From Rhytidiadelphus loreus (taxonomy: Eukaryota; Streptophyta; Bryopsida; Hypnales; Hylocomiaceae): a DNA stretch of 64,000 nucleotides. Where the stretch lies: NCBI GenBank assembly GCA_947034895.1, contig OX344765.1:39437001-39501000 (forward strand). Direction: 5' to 3'. The notes beneath the pieces were generated by a model. That model had not been told where the DNA came from, ran no database searches, and worked only from the letters and a program-made list of their open reading frames with translations. Positions 52,101 to 61,870 of this stretch are shown here, piece after piece. Position 1 is the first letter of the stretch. Each line of letters begins with the position of its first letter. The position numbers were made by a program, and so were the translations under genes.

Positions 52101-52660
52101 GATTTGGGCTTCATTAAAGGGTTAAGTTAGGTAAGGTATTCTTTTTTCTGTGGTCTGTCCTCCAGTGAGGCTGCTCTGCCCTTGTGATGAGAGGAGTTTT
52201 CAATTAAATAATAAATAAATAAACCTGCAGCTCCTTCATTGTGTTGAAATGATGGTTGCTATTTGACAATGGTTTGGGACAGTGAGGACTGAGGACCTCA
52301 TAGAATAAATCAAACAATTGCCCAATAGAAGAATCGGCAGTGGTTTCAATGCAGGAATTGATGGCAATTAACTTGAAGAAAAATCCATCATGGGTTATCA
52401 GGCCTTAGTGGTATCATTATTTCGTGCATGGGCATAAAGTGAATAAAGATGGGTAGCAAACATTTCATATGAAAAAATTTAAATTTTAAAAAAAAAAATA
52501 CAAATAAAACTGAGGCAAACCAACTGAAGGTATAAATTTTATTGTATTACATTTACCATTCCATCATAGAAACCAAGTTACTGTATAAGTCAGTTTTATG
52601 TAATAGATTTAGCATTCATAGTACGAAAAAGAATGACGTAGCCTGAAGAATGGGAGCTAT
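52101..52660. other. Intergenic DNA
   Basis: No gene or complete repeat was recognised between the decayed LINE and the foldback element. Confidence 0.4.
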
Positions 52661-53039
52661 TAGAGTTAATAGTAAAGTGTGTGCAATGAAGGGACCAGGA
52701 GCTGGAGTTTGAAAAAAACTGGGGTCACGAAATTCCTTGAAGCACCAAAACTGGGGTCTAATGGAGTTTGGTGCTATGCTTCTTTTATACTATTCTTAGT
52801 TAAAACCTTCCTCTGATATCCCTGTTTCAAATTGGGGGTTCCTTTAAGGTTATGTCAACTTTACGGTCCTGTGTTTGTGAACCTCTATCAGAGGAAGGTT
52901 TAACTAAGAATAGAACAAAACAAACACTGTGCCAAACTCAATCAGACCCGAGTTTGGGGTGCTCCAGGGAGTTTGGTCCTGAGTTTTCCCAAACTCCAAC
53001 TCGTGGTCCTCCCTTGCACACACTTTACAATTAACTCTA
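52661..53039. mobile_element. Long foldback (near-complete inverted repeat) element
   Basis: The 375-bp unit at 52663-53037 folds on itself over much of its length. The outer arm (about 52660-52712) pairs with about 52989-53040 with few mismatches, and an inner arm TAGTTAAAACCTTCCTCTGA (about 52796-52815) pairs with 52886-52908. TA lies on both sides. No protein is encoded; the frames inside arise from the symmetry. A TA target and foldback form suit a MITE of the Tc1/mariner type, which is an inference. Confidence 0.65.
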
Positions 53040-53960
53040 ATGAAAAATCTTTTGAGCTTTCCCACAATTTTTCCTTGCATCCTGTGCATCACACCTGCTC
53101 ATAATGTCATTTTATATAGATCTCACAATTAAGAAACCAATGTTAATCTAAAAATAATTTGACTGCATATATATACATAAAAATAAATGTATACATGTGG
53201 ATTCCCTTTGTTGCCAAGGTAGGCCTAAAATGACTTCAATTTGAGTAGATGTAATTCAGACTTGACATGAATACTCCAATTTTTTTTTGAAGTTGGTGTC
53301 ACAAATAAAAATATGCTCATTTCATGTCCCATGCTAAGGCCCAATAGGATTACCGACACAAAAAAGTTGCAAGTTCATATATAACTTTTAATGATTTATG
53401 AAAAAATTTAGTGTATGAAGAGTCAAAATATTCCATTGTTTACCCTTTTCATGACCAAAAATTTGAAAACCCACCACTTTTTCATCCAATATTCAAACTA
53501 TGTGTTTTTCGTGCATAGAAATACCTTACCTATGTACATAGCTGCAAGAATAGTTCAACTTAGGATATATTGGGATCTTTTCAACCCTGTTTCAAGTGAA
53601 CAACCATGTGAAAGTATAAGTAGGAGGGGCAGTGTATAACATTTTTTTTTGCCACTTGAAACACATGGACAATTTCCATTGGTAATAGAGTATAACATTT
53701 GAGTACTTCCTTGGTGAAGTTCATCATGACTTGTTGAAATTTTGCACATGTTCAAAGAAATACGAAACTCCTAATTGATTGTTCCTGTTCCCGTTCCCAT
53801 GTATGCTTGTTTTGCTGATTGGTCCCCATCCTCAAAATATATCATTTAAAATAAAATAAAAAATTCCACTTACTACAGAAGAAGAGTGACGTGGTTGGAC
53901 TTCAGTAACTAAAGTGATGACTACGCTGCATCAATGGTCTCAATATGGTGTCATAAACAC
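53040..53960. other. AT-rich intergenic DNA
   Basis: No gene, element end or repeat copy was recognised. Confidence 0.4.
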
Positions 53961-54406
53961 TAAGGTAGGGTGCTCTAAAAGCAACCTTTTCCTATAAGCA
54001 ACCTCCAACATAGAGGTACATTTTACTTTCTTCTATGTACCAACAATGTACAATTCAAGAGTTGGTGGTTTTTAGTGACCACCAGGGCTTTTTTTTTTGG
54101 CGAAATTTCGCCAGACTGTCAGAAATCTGACCTCTCTGGCTTCATCCCTCCAAAAACTGGCCTATGCAGTGAAGCCAGCGGGAGGGACACAAGTCCAAAA
54201 AAAAAGCCCTGGTGACCACTGTCTTTCAACTTCAAAAATTTGTAACTGGTTCCACAAAGGTCCAAAAAATATGAAACGACTTGAGTTAGATGCTAATTCC
54301 ATTTTTCTTCCTACGCAAATTTTCTGATAATTGTTTCAAGGAGTTTAGCCTTCCCTCCAAAATGCAATCAGCTCTTAAAAGGTTGCTTTAAGAGCAGACT
54401 ACCTTA
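53961..54406. mobile_element. TA-flanked AGGTAG-family element, copy 2, carrying a nested hAT-type element
   Basis: The unit at 53963-54404 begins AGGTAGGGTGCTCTAAAAGC and ends GCTTTAAGAGCAGACTACCT, an inverted repeat of about 25 bp with small differences, with TA on both sides. Without the nested insert at 54083-54211 and one copy of its target repeat it is about 305 bp, like its two relatives. A stretch CCAAAAAATATGAAACGACT is shared with copy 1. Confidence 0.7.
54075..54219. mobile_element. Nested hAT-type MITE with 8-bp target-site duplication
   Basis: A 129-bp unit at 54083-54211 starts CAGGGCTTTTTTTTT and ends AAAAAAAAAGCCCTG, a 15-bp perfect inverted repeat. It is flanked by an exact 8-bp direct repeat GTGACCAC (54075-54082 and 54212-54219). 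The uninterrupted relative at 63521-63803 has AGTGGTCACT at the same place, confirming the insertion. An 8-bp duplication with CAGGG ends is the hAT signature. Too short to encode anything. Confidence 0.82.
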
Positions 54407-55077
54407 GAGTGTGGAAACCAACAAAACAAAACAAACCAACTGAACCTGTCCCCAATGACTGAGAGTTTTGTCCTCAGCCTTAAATTCTTACTTTCCCTAC
54501 CCAAAAAATGATTGAAGTGCCCAGCATCATGCTCCATCAACCACTAGTTCCACAAAACTTTGACACAAAACAAAGCTGCCAAACCCAAAAGAAAGCCCAA
54601 GTGAGCTTGTGGTTCCGTTTCCTCGGCAATCTAAGATAAGGGAGACCCCATCAGGAGATCAGCCAACCCAACAACAGAAATTGGTTGAGTATCCTACATG
54701 AAGGCCAGATTTGGCAGAAATGAAGCCATTATTGATATGAAAAAATGTGACACGTGTCATCTTGTGAATGGTCTAAGGTGACGTGGACCCTTGAGAATCT
54801 GATGTGGAAGCTACATTTTGCCACTCAGGTGTTGAATCAGACCTTCATGAGTGGTATGGAGGATGGACAATCATATGGGCAGTAAAAACAAACTGAAACC
54901 GAGTTCTGCCAGAAGGGGACTTTTGTTTGCAGTGAACAAGGCTTGCAATTTGGTTTCCATGATGAGAGATCTCTGTCATTGGTACAGTTATTAATTTTAG
55001 GTAATTTAATAACCCTTCAGCAGGCCTAAGCTTAATCCAGCAATTGCAGGTCGCCTACTTTCGACAACGTTGTCATG
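54407..55077. other. Intergenic DNA
   Basis: No gene or element was recognised. GC content is slightly higher than in the flanking desert, without protein-like frames. Confidence 0.4.
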
Positions 55078-55313
55078 TTAACCCATAAACGACATGGAGG
55101 CCGTTTTTTGGCCAATGAATGACAAAGAATCTCTCCGAGTAGGATAGAAATGCAACTATTCATACTCCAAAAATTTGTGTGGAAAAGAAAGATCGTCTAC
55201 AGTAGTTTGTCTTCCAATGAGTACTTTTTCATTTTTATAAGCCAACAATTCACACGGTGACGGTGACAAAACAGATGATTTCGACAGTGACTGGCTCGGC
55301 GTTCAAGGGTTAA
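55078..55313 (+). mobile_element. TTAA-flanked small element, copy 2 (subfamily 3)
   Basis: A 236-bp unit begins TTAACCCATAAACGAC and ends GGCGTTCAAGGGTTAA. It aligns over most of its length, in opposite direction, with 29832-30065. Both copies are within two bases of the same length and both end at TTAA, which supports the boundaries. Non-coding. Confidence 0.7.
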
Positions 55314-55488
55314 ACTTTTCCAAAGTGTAGAAGCAGGTGGGAACCTGCAAAACCACCATGTTTTTGCTACTGTGCCTAGTTACGATTAGTAGACTGGTCA
55401 AAATTTTCAGAGGTTCCAATGCGACATTTGGATACTCATTGGAAAAAATTGGACCATTTGGGGCCTTCTTAGGTGTTAAAAGGGTTAA
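55310..55488. mobile_element. Possible further TTAA-flanked element abutting copy 2 of subfamily 3
   Basis: From the shared TTAA at 55310 to a second GGGTTAA ending at 55488 is 179 bp. The right end (TTAACCCTTTTAACACC when reversed) fits the group, and the interior contains CAAAATTTTCAGAGG, as in subfamily 1, but the left end lacks the CCC. No second copy was found. Confidence 0.28.
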
Positions 55489-55555
55489 AGAGACCCTCTA
55501 GAGTTGACATGCAAAGCTATTTATTGTAGGCTAGAGATGAGATGAGAACCTAAAT

Positions 55556-55872
55556 GGGAAATTTCGTTAAAATGGTGGTATTCCATGTGCCATTTTCAGA
55601 TCGCCTAGTCTGAACTGTAAAAGTAACATCTAGTACATGTGTAGATTTTAGAAATCTTTGGTTTATATAGATTTCAGAGATCTAAGACATATATAGATTT
55701 CAGATTTCAGGGTTTGGATTTTTAAAGTGACATCTAGAATATGAGTAGATTTCAGAAATCTAGAAAAAGTATAGATTTCAAACATCTAAGACAGTTGTAC
55801 ATTTCAGACTGCCCGGTCTGAACTATGAAAATTGCCAAAATAGCGGAATGGCGCCATTTTAACGAAATTGCC
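55556..55872. mobile_element. Inverted-repeat element, possibly Mutator-type
   Basis: The ends GGGAAATTTCGTTAAAATGG and CCATTTTAACGAAATTGCC form an inverted repeat of about 28-30 bp with one gap, continuing with ATTCC/GGAAT. The flanking 9-mers match at only six positions, so a 9-bp target duplication is possible but degraded. The interior has a tandem duplication (period about 103 bp) built around TAGATTTCAGAAATCT. Confidence 0.5.
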
Positions 55873-57000
55873 TATCTAAGTAACACAAATATGTACATAA
55901 TTGTGTTGCTACCTTGTATGAATTTCATCAAGTACATGTGAACTTGTCAAAATGAAGAATTTAATCATAGTACGAAGGGCTTGAAAGACAAAAAAAAGTA
56001 CCTAATATCTCATTGGATTCAATAAGAAGCATTTCATTTTGCAAACAACATGAGCATCGAGTACCCATGAACTTTTAGAAATAAAGGATTCATTTGTAGT
56101 TCCAAAGACTCAAATGATACAAAATGACTAATCCTCATTTGGTCCAATAAAAAGCATTTCATTTCGCAAACATCGTGCTAGCTACTAGTACAATCCACCC
56201 TTGATATATGTTAACATTTTGGTGCAAGGAAACTTGTAATACTTACATGGTGTTAACACTTTAATTAACATTTATCGAGGATGATGTGTGAAGATATTGT
56301 GAGCTATATTAAGTACTATATAAATACCAACCAAAACAACATGATCTGTACAATATATAATGGACCTAATTCAATTTCATCCAAGTTATAATTTTCATAG
56401 CCTCACTTTCATCCAAATTAACACATATCAAGGTGAATTCATTGAAGAGCTTGGGAGTGTCATTTTTATAAATTCTCTTAATAGTTAATATTGAATACTA
56501 GTGTATTTTTTGAAATTATCTTAGGGAACACAATTTTCTTTAACACATATGCAATTTTAACATGTATTGGGGTAACAAATATCAAATCCTTTTTAATTCT
56601 ATTTTTCTACACGGGATTTTTTTTTTCTATCAACCTTCTCCATGCCATAGATAGGTTGAATTGCTTAAGTGGTTGGAAATAGGTCATCATCTTGATTTTG
56701 TATGCAACCCAAATTTCTACTAGTGTGTTATGGTGTGTAAGCTTCGATTGACACAAGGTAGGAATACCAATAACGATTACCCTCCTTCTAATGGCATAGT
56801 AGGTTATCCTGAAACCAACAATAGCTAGCTCTGAATAAGATCCCCCAAAGATTTGAGTTGCTTGCATTTGATTGACTCACATTGGATTATTTGCATTTCT
56901 TCCTCATCCTTGTTTTTACACATATTGAGCTCCATTTCTCTCTCTCTCAAGAAATTCCCCATATGGCCATATCCTACAGTCTGAAATGCTTATTATTTTA
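55873..57000. other. AT-rich intergenic DNA
   Basis: There is no gene. A lone TTTCTACTAGTGTG at about 56713-56726 has the form of a CACTA-type end (CACTAGTAGAAA reversed), but no partner end was found. Confidence 0.4.
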
Positions 57001-57848
57001 ACCGTTTATGATATTCCTACCTTAAGGTAAAAAGTGACTTCCGTTCATAAACAGTGATACCCACACTGACAGCACCATCCAGTTCTGAACCCACAGGGGG
57101 CCAGCAGCAGCAGCAGGCAGGGAGGGAGCGAGGGAGGTGGGTAGGGGCGGGGCAGCCAGACAGCCAGACAAGCCAGCCGACGAGTCGAGGGTCCAGAGGA
57201 CCAAAGAATATAAACTCCGTCCAGTTGGCCCTGATGGCAGCCGTTCGATCCTCCAGCCATTCAAGCAATCAGCCAGTCCTTGGAAGCTCCAGTAGTAATC
57301 AAATTAGTCGCAGCAGGCTTACAGCGGGGTCCATCATAAGCCAGCCAGCCAGTGCCGGTGGAAACCGTATCACAGGACTCTCGGACCAGAGCTTCACTCA
57401 TACTCAACACTCTCCGAATGTTGTGAAGTCGTTTCGGTATATGATTGCCTCTTCTACTCTAGTTCCATCAGACTATTTAGAAAAGCCAGTCCTGCAGTTG
57501 TAGTTCGACTCACCTCCCTTGAATTCATCTACTTAATCCTCGATATCTCCTCAAGCTTGCGTCGCGACTTCAAGGCTCGCTCTGTCTGTCTGTCTGTCTG
57601 TCTGGGCATCTTTCTGCGTTGCAAGGTTTCAGTGAATTGGTTTCTGTTGAGTCTGTAAGGATCTAGAGCTTGGGTTGACTTACCGTGGTTCGGATTTGTT
57701 CTGTGAGTTGCAGTTTGTGTGCCGGTGGTTCTGCCAGAGGGTGGGTTACGTTCTAGTTTGGTGAGCTGGTACGTGTGAGGTTTTGTGTGTCTGTCTGTGG
57801 ACCGTGCAAGGGTGTACACGTTTGGTTATTTGGAGTTCGTGATTCGTT
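57001..57848 (+). promoter_or_regulatory. Promoter-proximal region and long 5' leader of the bHLH gene
   Basis: GC content rises sharply at about 57.05 kb and remains high into the gene. It holds CAGCAG- and CAGC-rich repeats, six TCTG units at 57581-57604, and overlapping chance frames on both strands (a 149-codon plus frame at 57054-57503 among them). The pyrimidine-rich stretch just before the start codon suggests a long 5' untranslated region. The transcription start cannot be placed. Confidence 0.45.
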
Positions 57849-59519
57849 ATGTTGTCAATCGTGGAAGCACACAACATGGGCCTGACGCGGGCCTTTCGTC
57901 CCGAGTCGTTGTACGGTCGTGACACGTACGGGTTAGAAGCCGCGGCTCTGGAAGCTGCCAGTGGCAATGTGGCGCTCCAGCAGCAACTGAACGATCTGAT
58001 ATCAAACTCGTTCTTCGAATCCCCGTCGCAGCAGCACCAATGCTCCGTGCCGTATACGCCGAGTGGCGACTTAACATACTCGGGGTTAACCCCGATGGGA
58101 TTCTGCCAGTCGGATAATTTCTTGCTGGAAGATTTGCCACCCGTGGTGGATCACTACGTGCCAGTCAGTAGCAGTACCGTTCCGCCATCCGCTAGCACGT
58201 TCGCTTCAATTGGGATGTCGCTGCCGAGACAACCGTCCCTGCAACTGCAACAGCCGTGGCTGGACGAGGAACTGGACATCTCCCCGCGCGGATTGAAACG
58301 CGACCGGGTTGTCGATCCGACGGGGATGCAGCCCCGGAAGAAGCTGGAAAAAACCGCCAGAACGATGGAGACCAAGAGCAAGCGGCCTGGGACGGAGCAA
58401 GCCGGGGATCACATTCTAAGGGAGCGGCAAAGGCGCGACGACATGACGAGCAAGTTTGCAGTGCTGGAATCTCTGCTACCAATTGGCGTCAAAGTAATTT
58501 ACCGAACTCTGAGTCAAACCTTAGCTTGTCCAAATTACACGGAACACAACTTTGATAGACCTCTGTGGTCTTGGGCCTCCGAAGGTTATCGAAGTCCAAA
58601 TCGGTAACCTGTGAGGTTTGTTACTGACAGGTCTAAGTCTAAGTCTCAGTGTCTGTACTGAGAATTCTGTCTTATGAGTTTTCTTTTTGATGGTGTTTAC
58701 TGATTTGAGTTTTCTTTTTTTCTTTTTTTGCAGCGTGACAGGGCAACCATCGTGGACGATTCCATTGAGTTCGTGAAGAATCTGCATCATCGAATCAAGT
58801 CCCTCCAGGCGCGCAAGGTTGAATTGCATCAGGCTTCGGTTCAGAAGACCGTCGCGTGCCGGAGAGGACCGATGGAGGTGTTGCAGCCTCGATGTGGAAG
58901 CAGCCCCGTGAAGGAGTCGGCGAAGGCGCCCGTGTTGTCGCGGAGGCCTCGACTTTCCGAAGAGGAGCTGAAGGGAATCCATGGCCTGCTCCGGAGCTGC
59001 CTGGAGAAGATGGAGGTGCATGCGGACTTGCCGCACCAGGTGGTGATTGAGATGATTTGCAAGCTGCAGCCGCGCTTGCAGAGCAACGTTCTGCTGTGTA
59101 TGGAGAACTTGAATTTGGAAGTGATGCAATGCAGCATCACCAAAATTGCCCACCGCCTCATCTATGTGATCATTGCCAAGGTACACATGCTTGCCTGCTA
59201 GACCTTCTGATTTAATTCCTCCCAGTTTAAGTTCTGACTCTTCTGAACCTGGCACGATGCCAGCGTGTTTCTATTGAATACCAACAGTGCAAGAGGGTAA
59301 TATTTAACGCGTCTGACCAGTAGGCGGTAGGTACGTGAATGGAGGTCATATTCAGGTTTCGACAATTGTGAGACTAAAGTAGTGGATGAAGAGGTACAAA
59401 GTGAATCCAAGTTTTCTGATGAAACAATTCGTTTTGTTTCTTTTATTTTATTACTACAGCCACAAGAAGAGAACACAAGTGGTATCGTTGCGGCATTGAA
59501 GAATGCTCTCCAGTGCTAG
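57849..59519 (+). CDS. bHLH transcription factor with ACT-like C-terminus (three exons, complete)
   Basis: Exons are 57849-58493, 58734-59180 and 59460-59519, with GT-AG introns in phase 0 and 383 residues in all. The N-terminal half is low-complexity and rich in Ser, Gln and Pro. The basic region DHILRERQRRDD (residues 187-198) has H188, E192 and R196, the H-E-R set that binds E-box and G-box DNA. Helix 1 ends at LLPIGVK, where intron 1 falls, a conserved intron position in plant bHLH genes. Helix 2 is RDRATIVDDSIEFVKNL followed by a leucine-containing extension to about residue 245. Residues of about 310-365 (from QVVIEMICKLQPRL through ENLNLEV to RLIYVIIAK) resemble the ACT-like dimerisation fold found after many plant bHLH domains. 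The closest family I can suggest is the ZHOUPI/bHLH95 or a neighbouring plant subfamily, but this is a guess. A nuclear DNA-binding regulator is a safe call. Confidence 0.9.
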
Positions 59520-60600
59520 AAGTCCATGCACAAATGCATGCGGTGATATATGAAGATGAAAATGCGGAAAAGAGAGTGTGAAGATATTGAGAAGGAGCTA
59601 GCTATGAGCCGCTTCGATGGTCTGATCTACTATGCATTGGGCGTTGCTCCGTGCCGGATATTATTATCTGCTCATAGAAAGGATATATATCCAATTGCAT
59701 AGTAACATCAGTTTAAAACTATCACCAAGAATCTGAATATCATCAAACTGATGTTACTATGCAACATACTGATGTTACAGTAACATCGAGTGTGAAACTA
59801 TCAGGTGATGATATTCAGATTCTTGTACAGAAACCAACTACGAGTTCGCCTCATGCCAAAGCCTGTTTTTTGCGATGTCTGAATAGACCTTCCACCCACC
59901 CTCGCTGGCTCACAACTTGCAGTTAGGGATGTTAAGTTCACAGTGAGTGCAGCACCAGCTGTAAATATCTGAACCCCTTTGGCCGAGATATAGGATTTGT
60001 ATCTGGCCTCTTCTCATTTTCTCCACTGATCCCGTTTTATAGAAAGCGGCAGTTGAGGTGATGAGAGGCTGCGGACTGTTATTACGAATCTGGTTCCCAA
60101 AGATCAATCATGAATACTAAATTCTTCCTCAGATGTGTTCCGTTGTATGACCATCCTCTCTATCAATGTTGTCTGTAACCGCATGGTCTCTTTGTAATGA
60201 GGCACTTTTGTAGCAAATAAGAGCTACTCCACCACTGCAGATTGATTGTGGGCTTGTCTTGATACATTTCACACAAGAACTGGAGGTTTCTCGACTAGGT
60301 GTATTGTGACTCTCAATCGAAACCGTGGATGTTCAATTGAAAGCTACAGATTTTCTCTGATTGTACGAAGGAAATGTATGAGCTGCCTAAGCAGTACTTA
60401 GGTTCGTTGATCTAAACAGGGAAACGTTGACAAGCTTTCAGGTACATGTACCACATGAACTGGGAAATTGACGGAGTAGCTTTCGCCGAATGCGTGCAGA
60501 ACAGTAGTTATGAATAGTGCCGATCTCTTAACAGACCTGAAGAGCCAACGCACGGCGCATAGAGCAATCCCACGCTCACCGTTTACGTACTTTCATAAAA
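59520..60600 (+). other. 3' flank of the bHLH gene, including a self-complementary cluster
   Basis: This follows the bHLH stop codon and probably includes its 3' untranslated region. The cluster at 59695-59825 is listed separately. No coding frame of note and no unambiguous polyadenylation signal was seen. Confidence 0.4.
59695..59825. repeat. Overlapping inverted repeats downstream of the bHLH gene
   Basis: Two perfect 20-bp pairs are present: 59695-59714 with 59745-59764, and 59726-59745 with 59806-59825. They share sequence, so only one can fold at a time. GATGTTACAGTAACATC (59771-59787) is itself a palindrome, and GTAACATC plus AAACTATCA recur as a direct repeat. It starts 176 bases after the stop codon. 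Confidence 0.75.
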
Positions 60601-60612
60601 ACACGAGATCCT

Positions 60613-61870
60613 TTACAATCCCTCGACCTGCTTCCTCGGAAAATTCTCAGGAAGTTGGTTCTTCACTGCATCCACTCTAGTGACTCCTGAACTTATTATT
60701 ATTATTCTGGAGAACAGTTCTTCAGCCGAATTGGAAGCCCGTAGCGTTGACATGTTTGAAATTGGAGGCATACCCTGCCTGAAGTAGAGCTTATTTTGGG
60801 GAGCTTTGCAACTGCCCCCCCGGTTGACTTGCAGGTATTTTCCCTCAATACTGGGATGACGATGCCCACAATAGTGAGTTGAACTTTCCTTCCTTTTGCT
60901 TCTCCTGATGTAGTAGATCAACACTGTTCCTGGGGCTCCGCCAAGAGAGGGCAGAAATGTCGGCACCTCCTGATGAGCGAATGACTGTTCATCATGTTCA
61001 TCTCCCCCGCCTCCTCCAAGTTTTTATCTGCTCAACAACGACAGCAAGGATTGATGGCTCTCATCACATTCAAGTGGATGTTACAGTATGGTATGCACAT
61101 CTGCTGATAATCGACACGAATTACAACTGAGCAGAGTTACTACTATTAAGCATACATTTTTCTGAAGATCTGAAAGAGGATTCGAACGCACTTTAGCATG
61201 CATGATATAAACACATTACAAATAAATAATGAATTTTCAAAGTACGATCTCCAGATGTACTAAAACCAACAGTAGACTCTCATAGACTTTCGTGGTTTGA
61301 TTATTTACAATTTTCTGCAATCAATATCTAGAGAAAAAAAAAGTGACCCCTTTTTGGTCCAAAAGTAGTAGTCTCATTTTGGGCAGGGTTAATTATGGAT
61401 ATTCATACCTTAACCTTTGCAATTACCTGTTCTCGGGAGGAGATTTTTATTTTTATTTTCAATGCAAAAACAAGGATTTATTCCCATGCATGTGAAAGCA
61501 CACCACACCACAATGCCCACCGGCGTTCCTGCCAGTGAAACCGAGAGATTTTTGTACTTCTGAACTGGCTTGGAGGACATGTAATTTATACGATGAGCAT
61601 CTTCACCAAAGGTTCCAGTTTTGCAACGGTAATTCCTTCCATCATGTTGCTTTTTTTTTCTGTCTCTCTCTCTCTTCCAATACATGAAAGATTGAAAGTC
61701 ATTGTCAGATGTGATTCTTCCTGTACGTAGTGCCTTGTCTGGCCTTGTTGTCCCAGCCACACAAAGAGAAAGTCTTCTTGCCATCCTCCAAAGTTTGCTC
61801 ACTTCTTATCACATTGCATGGATTCTTGTCAAAGAATTCTTGTGACTTGTTTTACACACTTGGTTTGGTT
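60613..61870 (-). CDS. Possible multi-exon gene of unknown function (exons uncertain)
   Basis: Three minus-strand stretches look protein-like. About 61850-61730 reads EFFDKNPCNVIRSEQTLEDG and onward to CGWDNKARQG. About 61640-61430 reads GTFGEDAHRINYMSSKPVQK and then a hydrophobic stretch LAGTPVGIVVWCAF, ending close to a possible donor ACAG|GTAATT. 60990-60613 reads LGGGGGDEHDEQ and then SLGGAPGTVLIYYIRRSKRK, ending PRKQVEGL and a stop. The sequence suggests a small membrane protein, but I recognise no family, and clean GT-AG junctions joining the parts could not be proven. It could equally be a decayed gene. Confidence 0.25.

Noticed and set aside
57054..57503. 149-codon frame before the bHLH gene
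   Set aside because: It lies in a repeat-rich GC island, overlaps three long frames on the other strand and has low-complexity Gln/Ser composition; more likely leader or promoter DNA.
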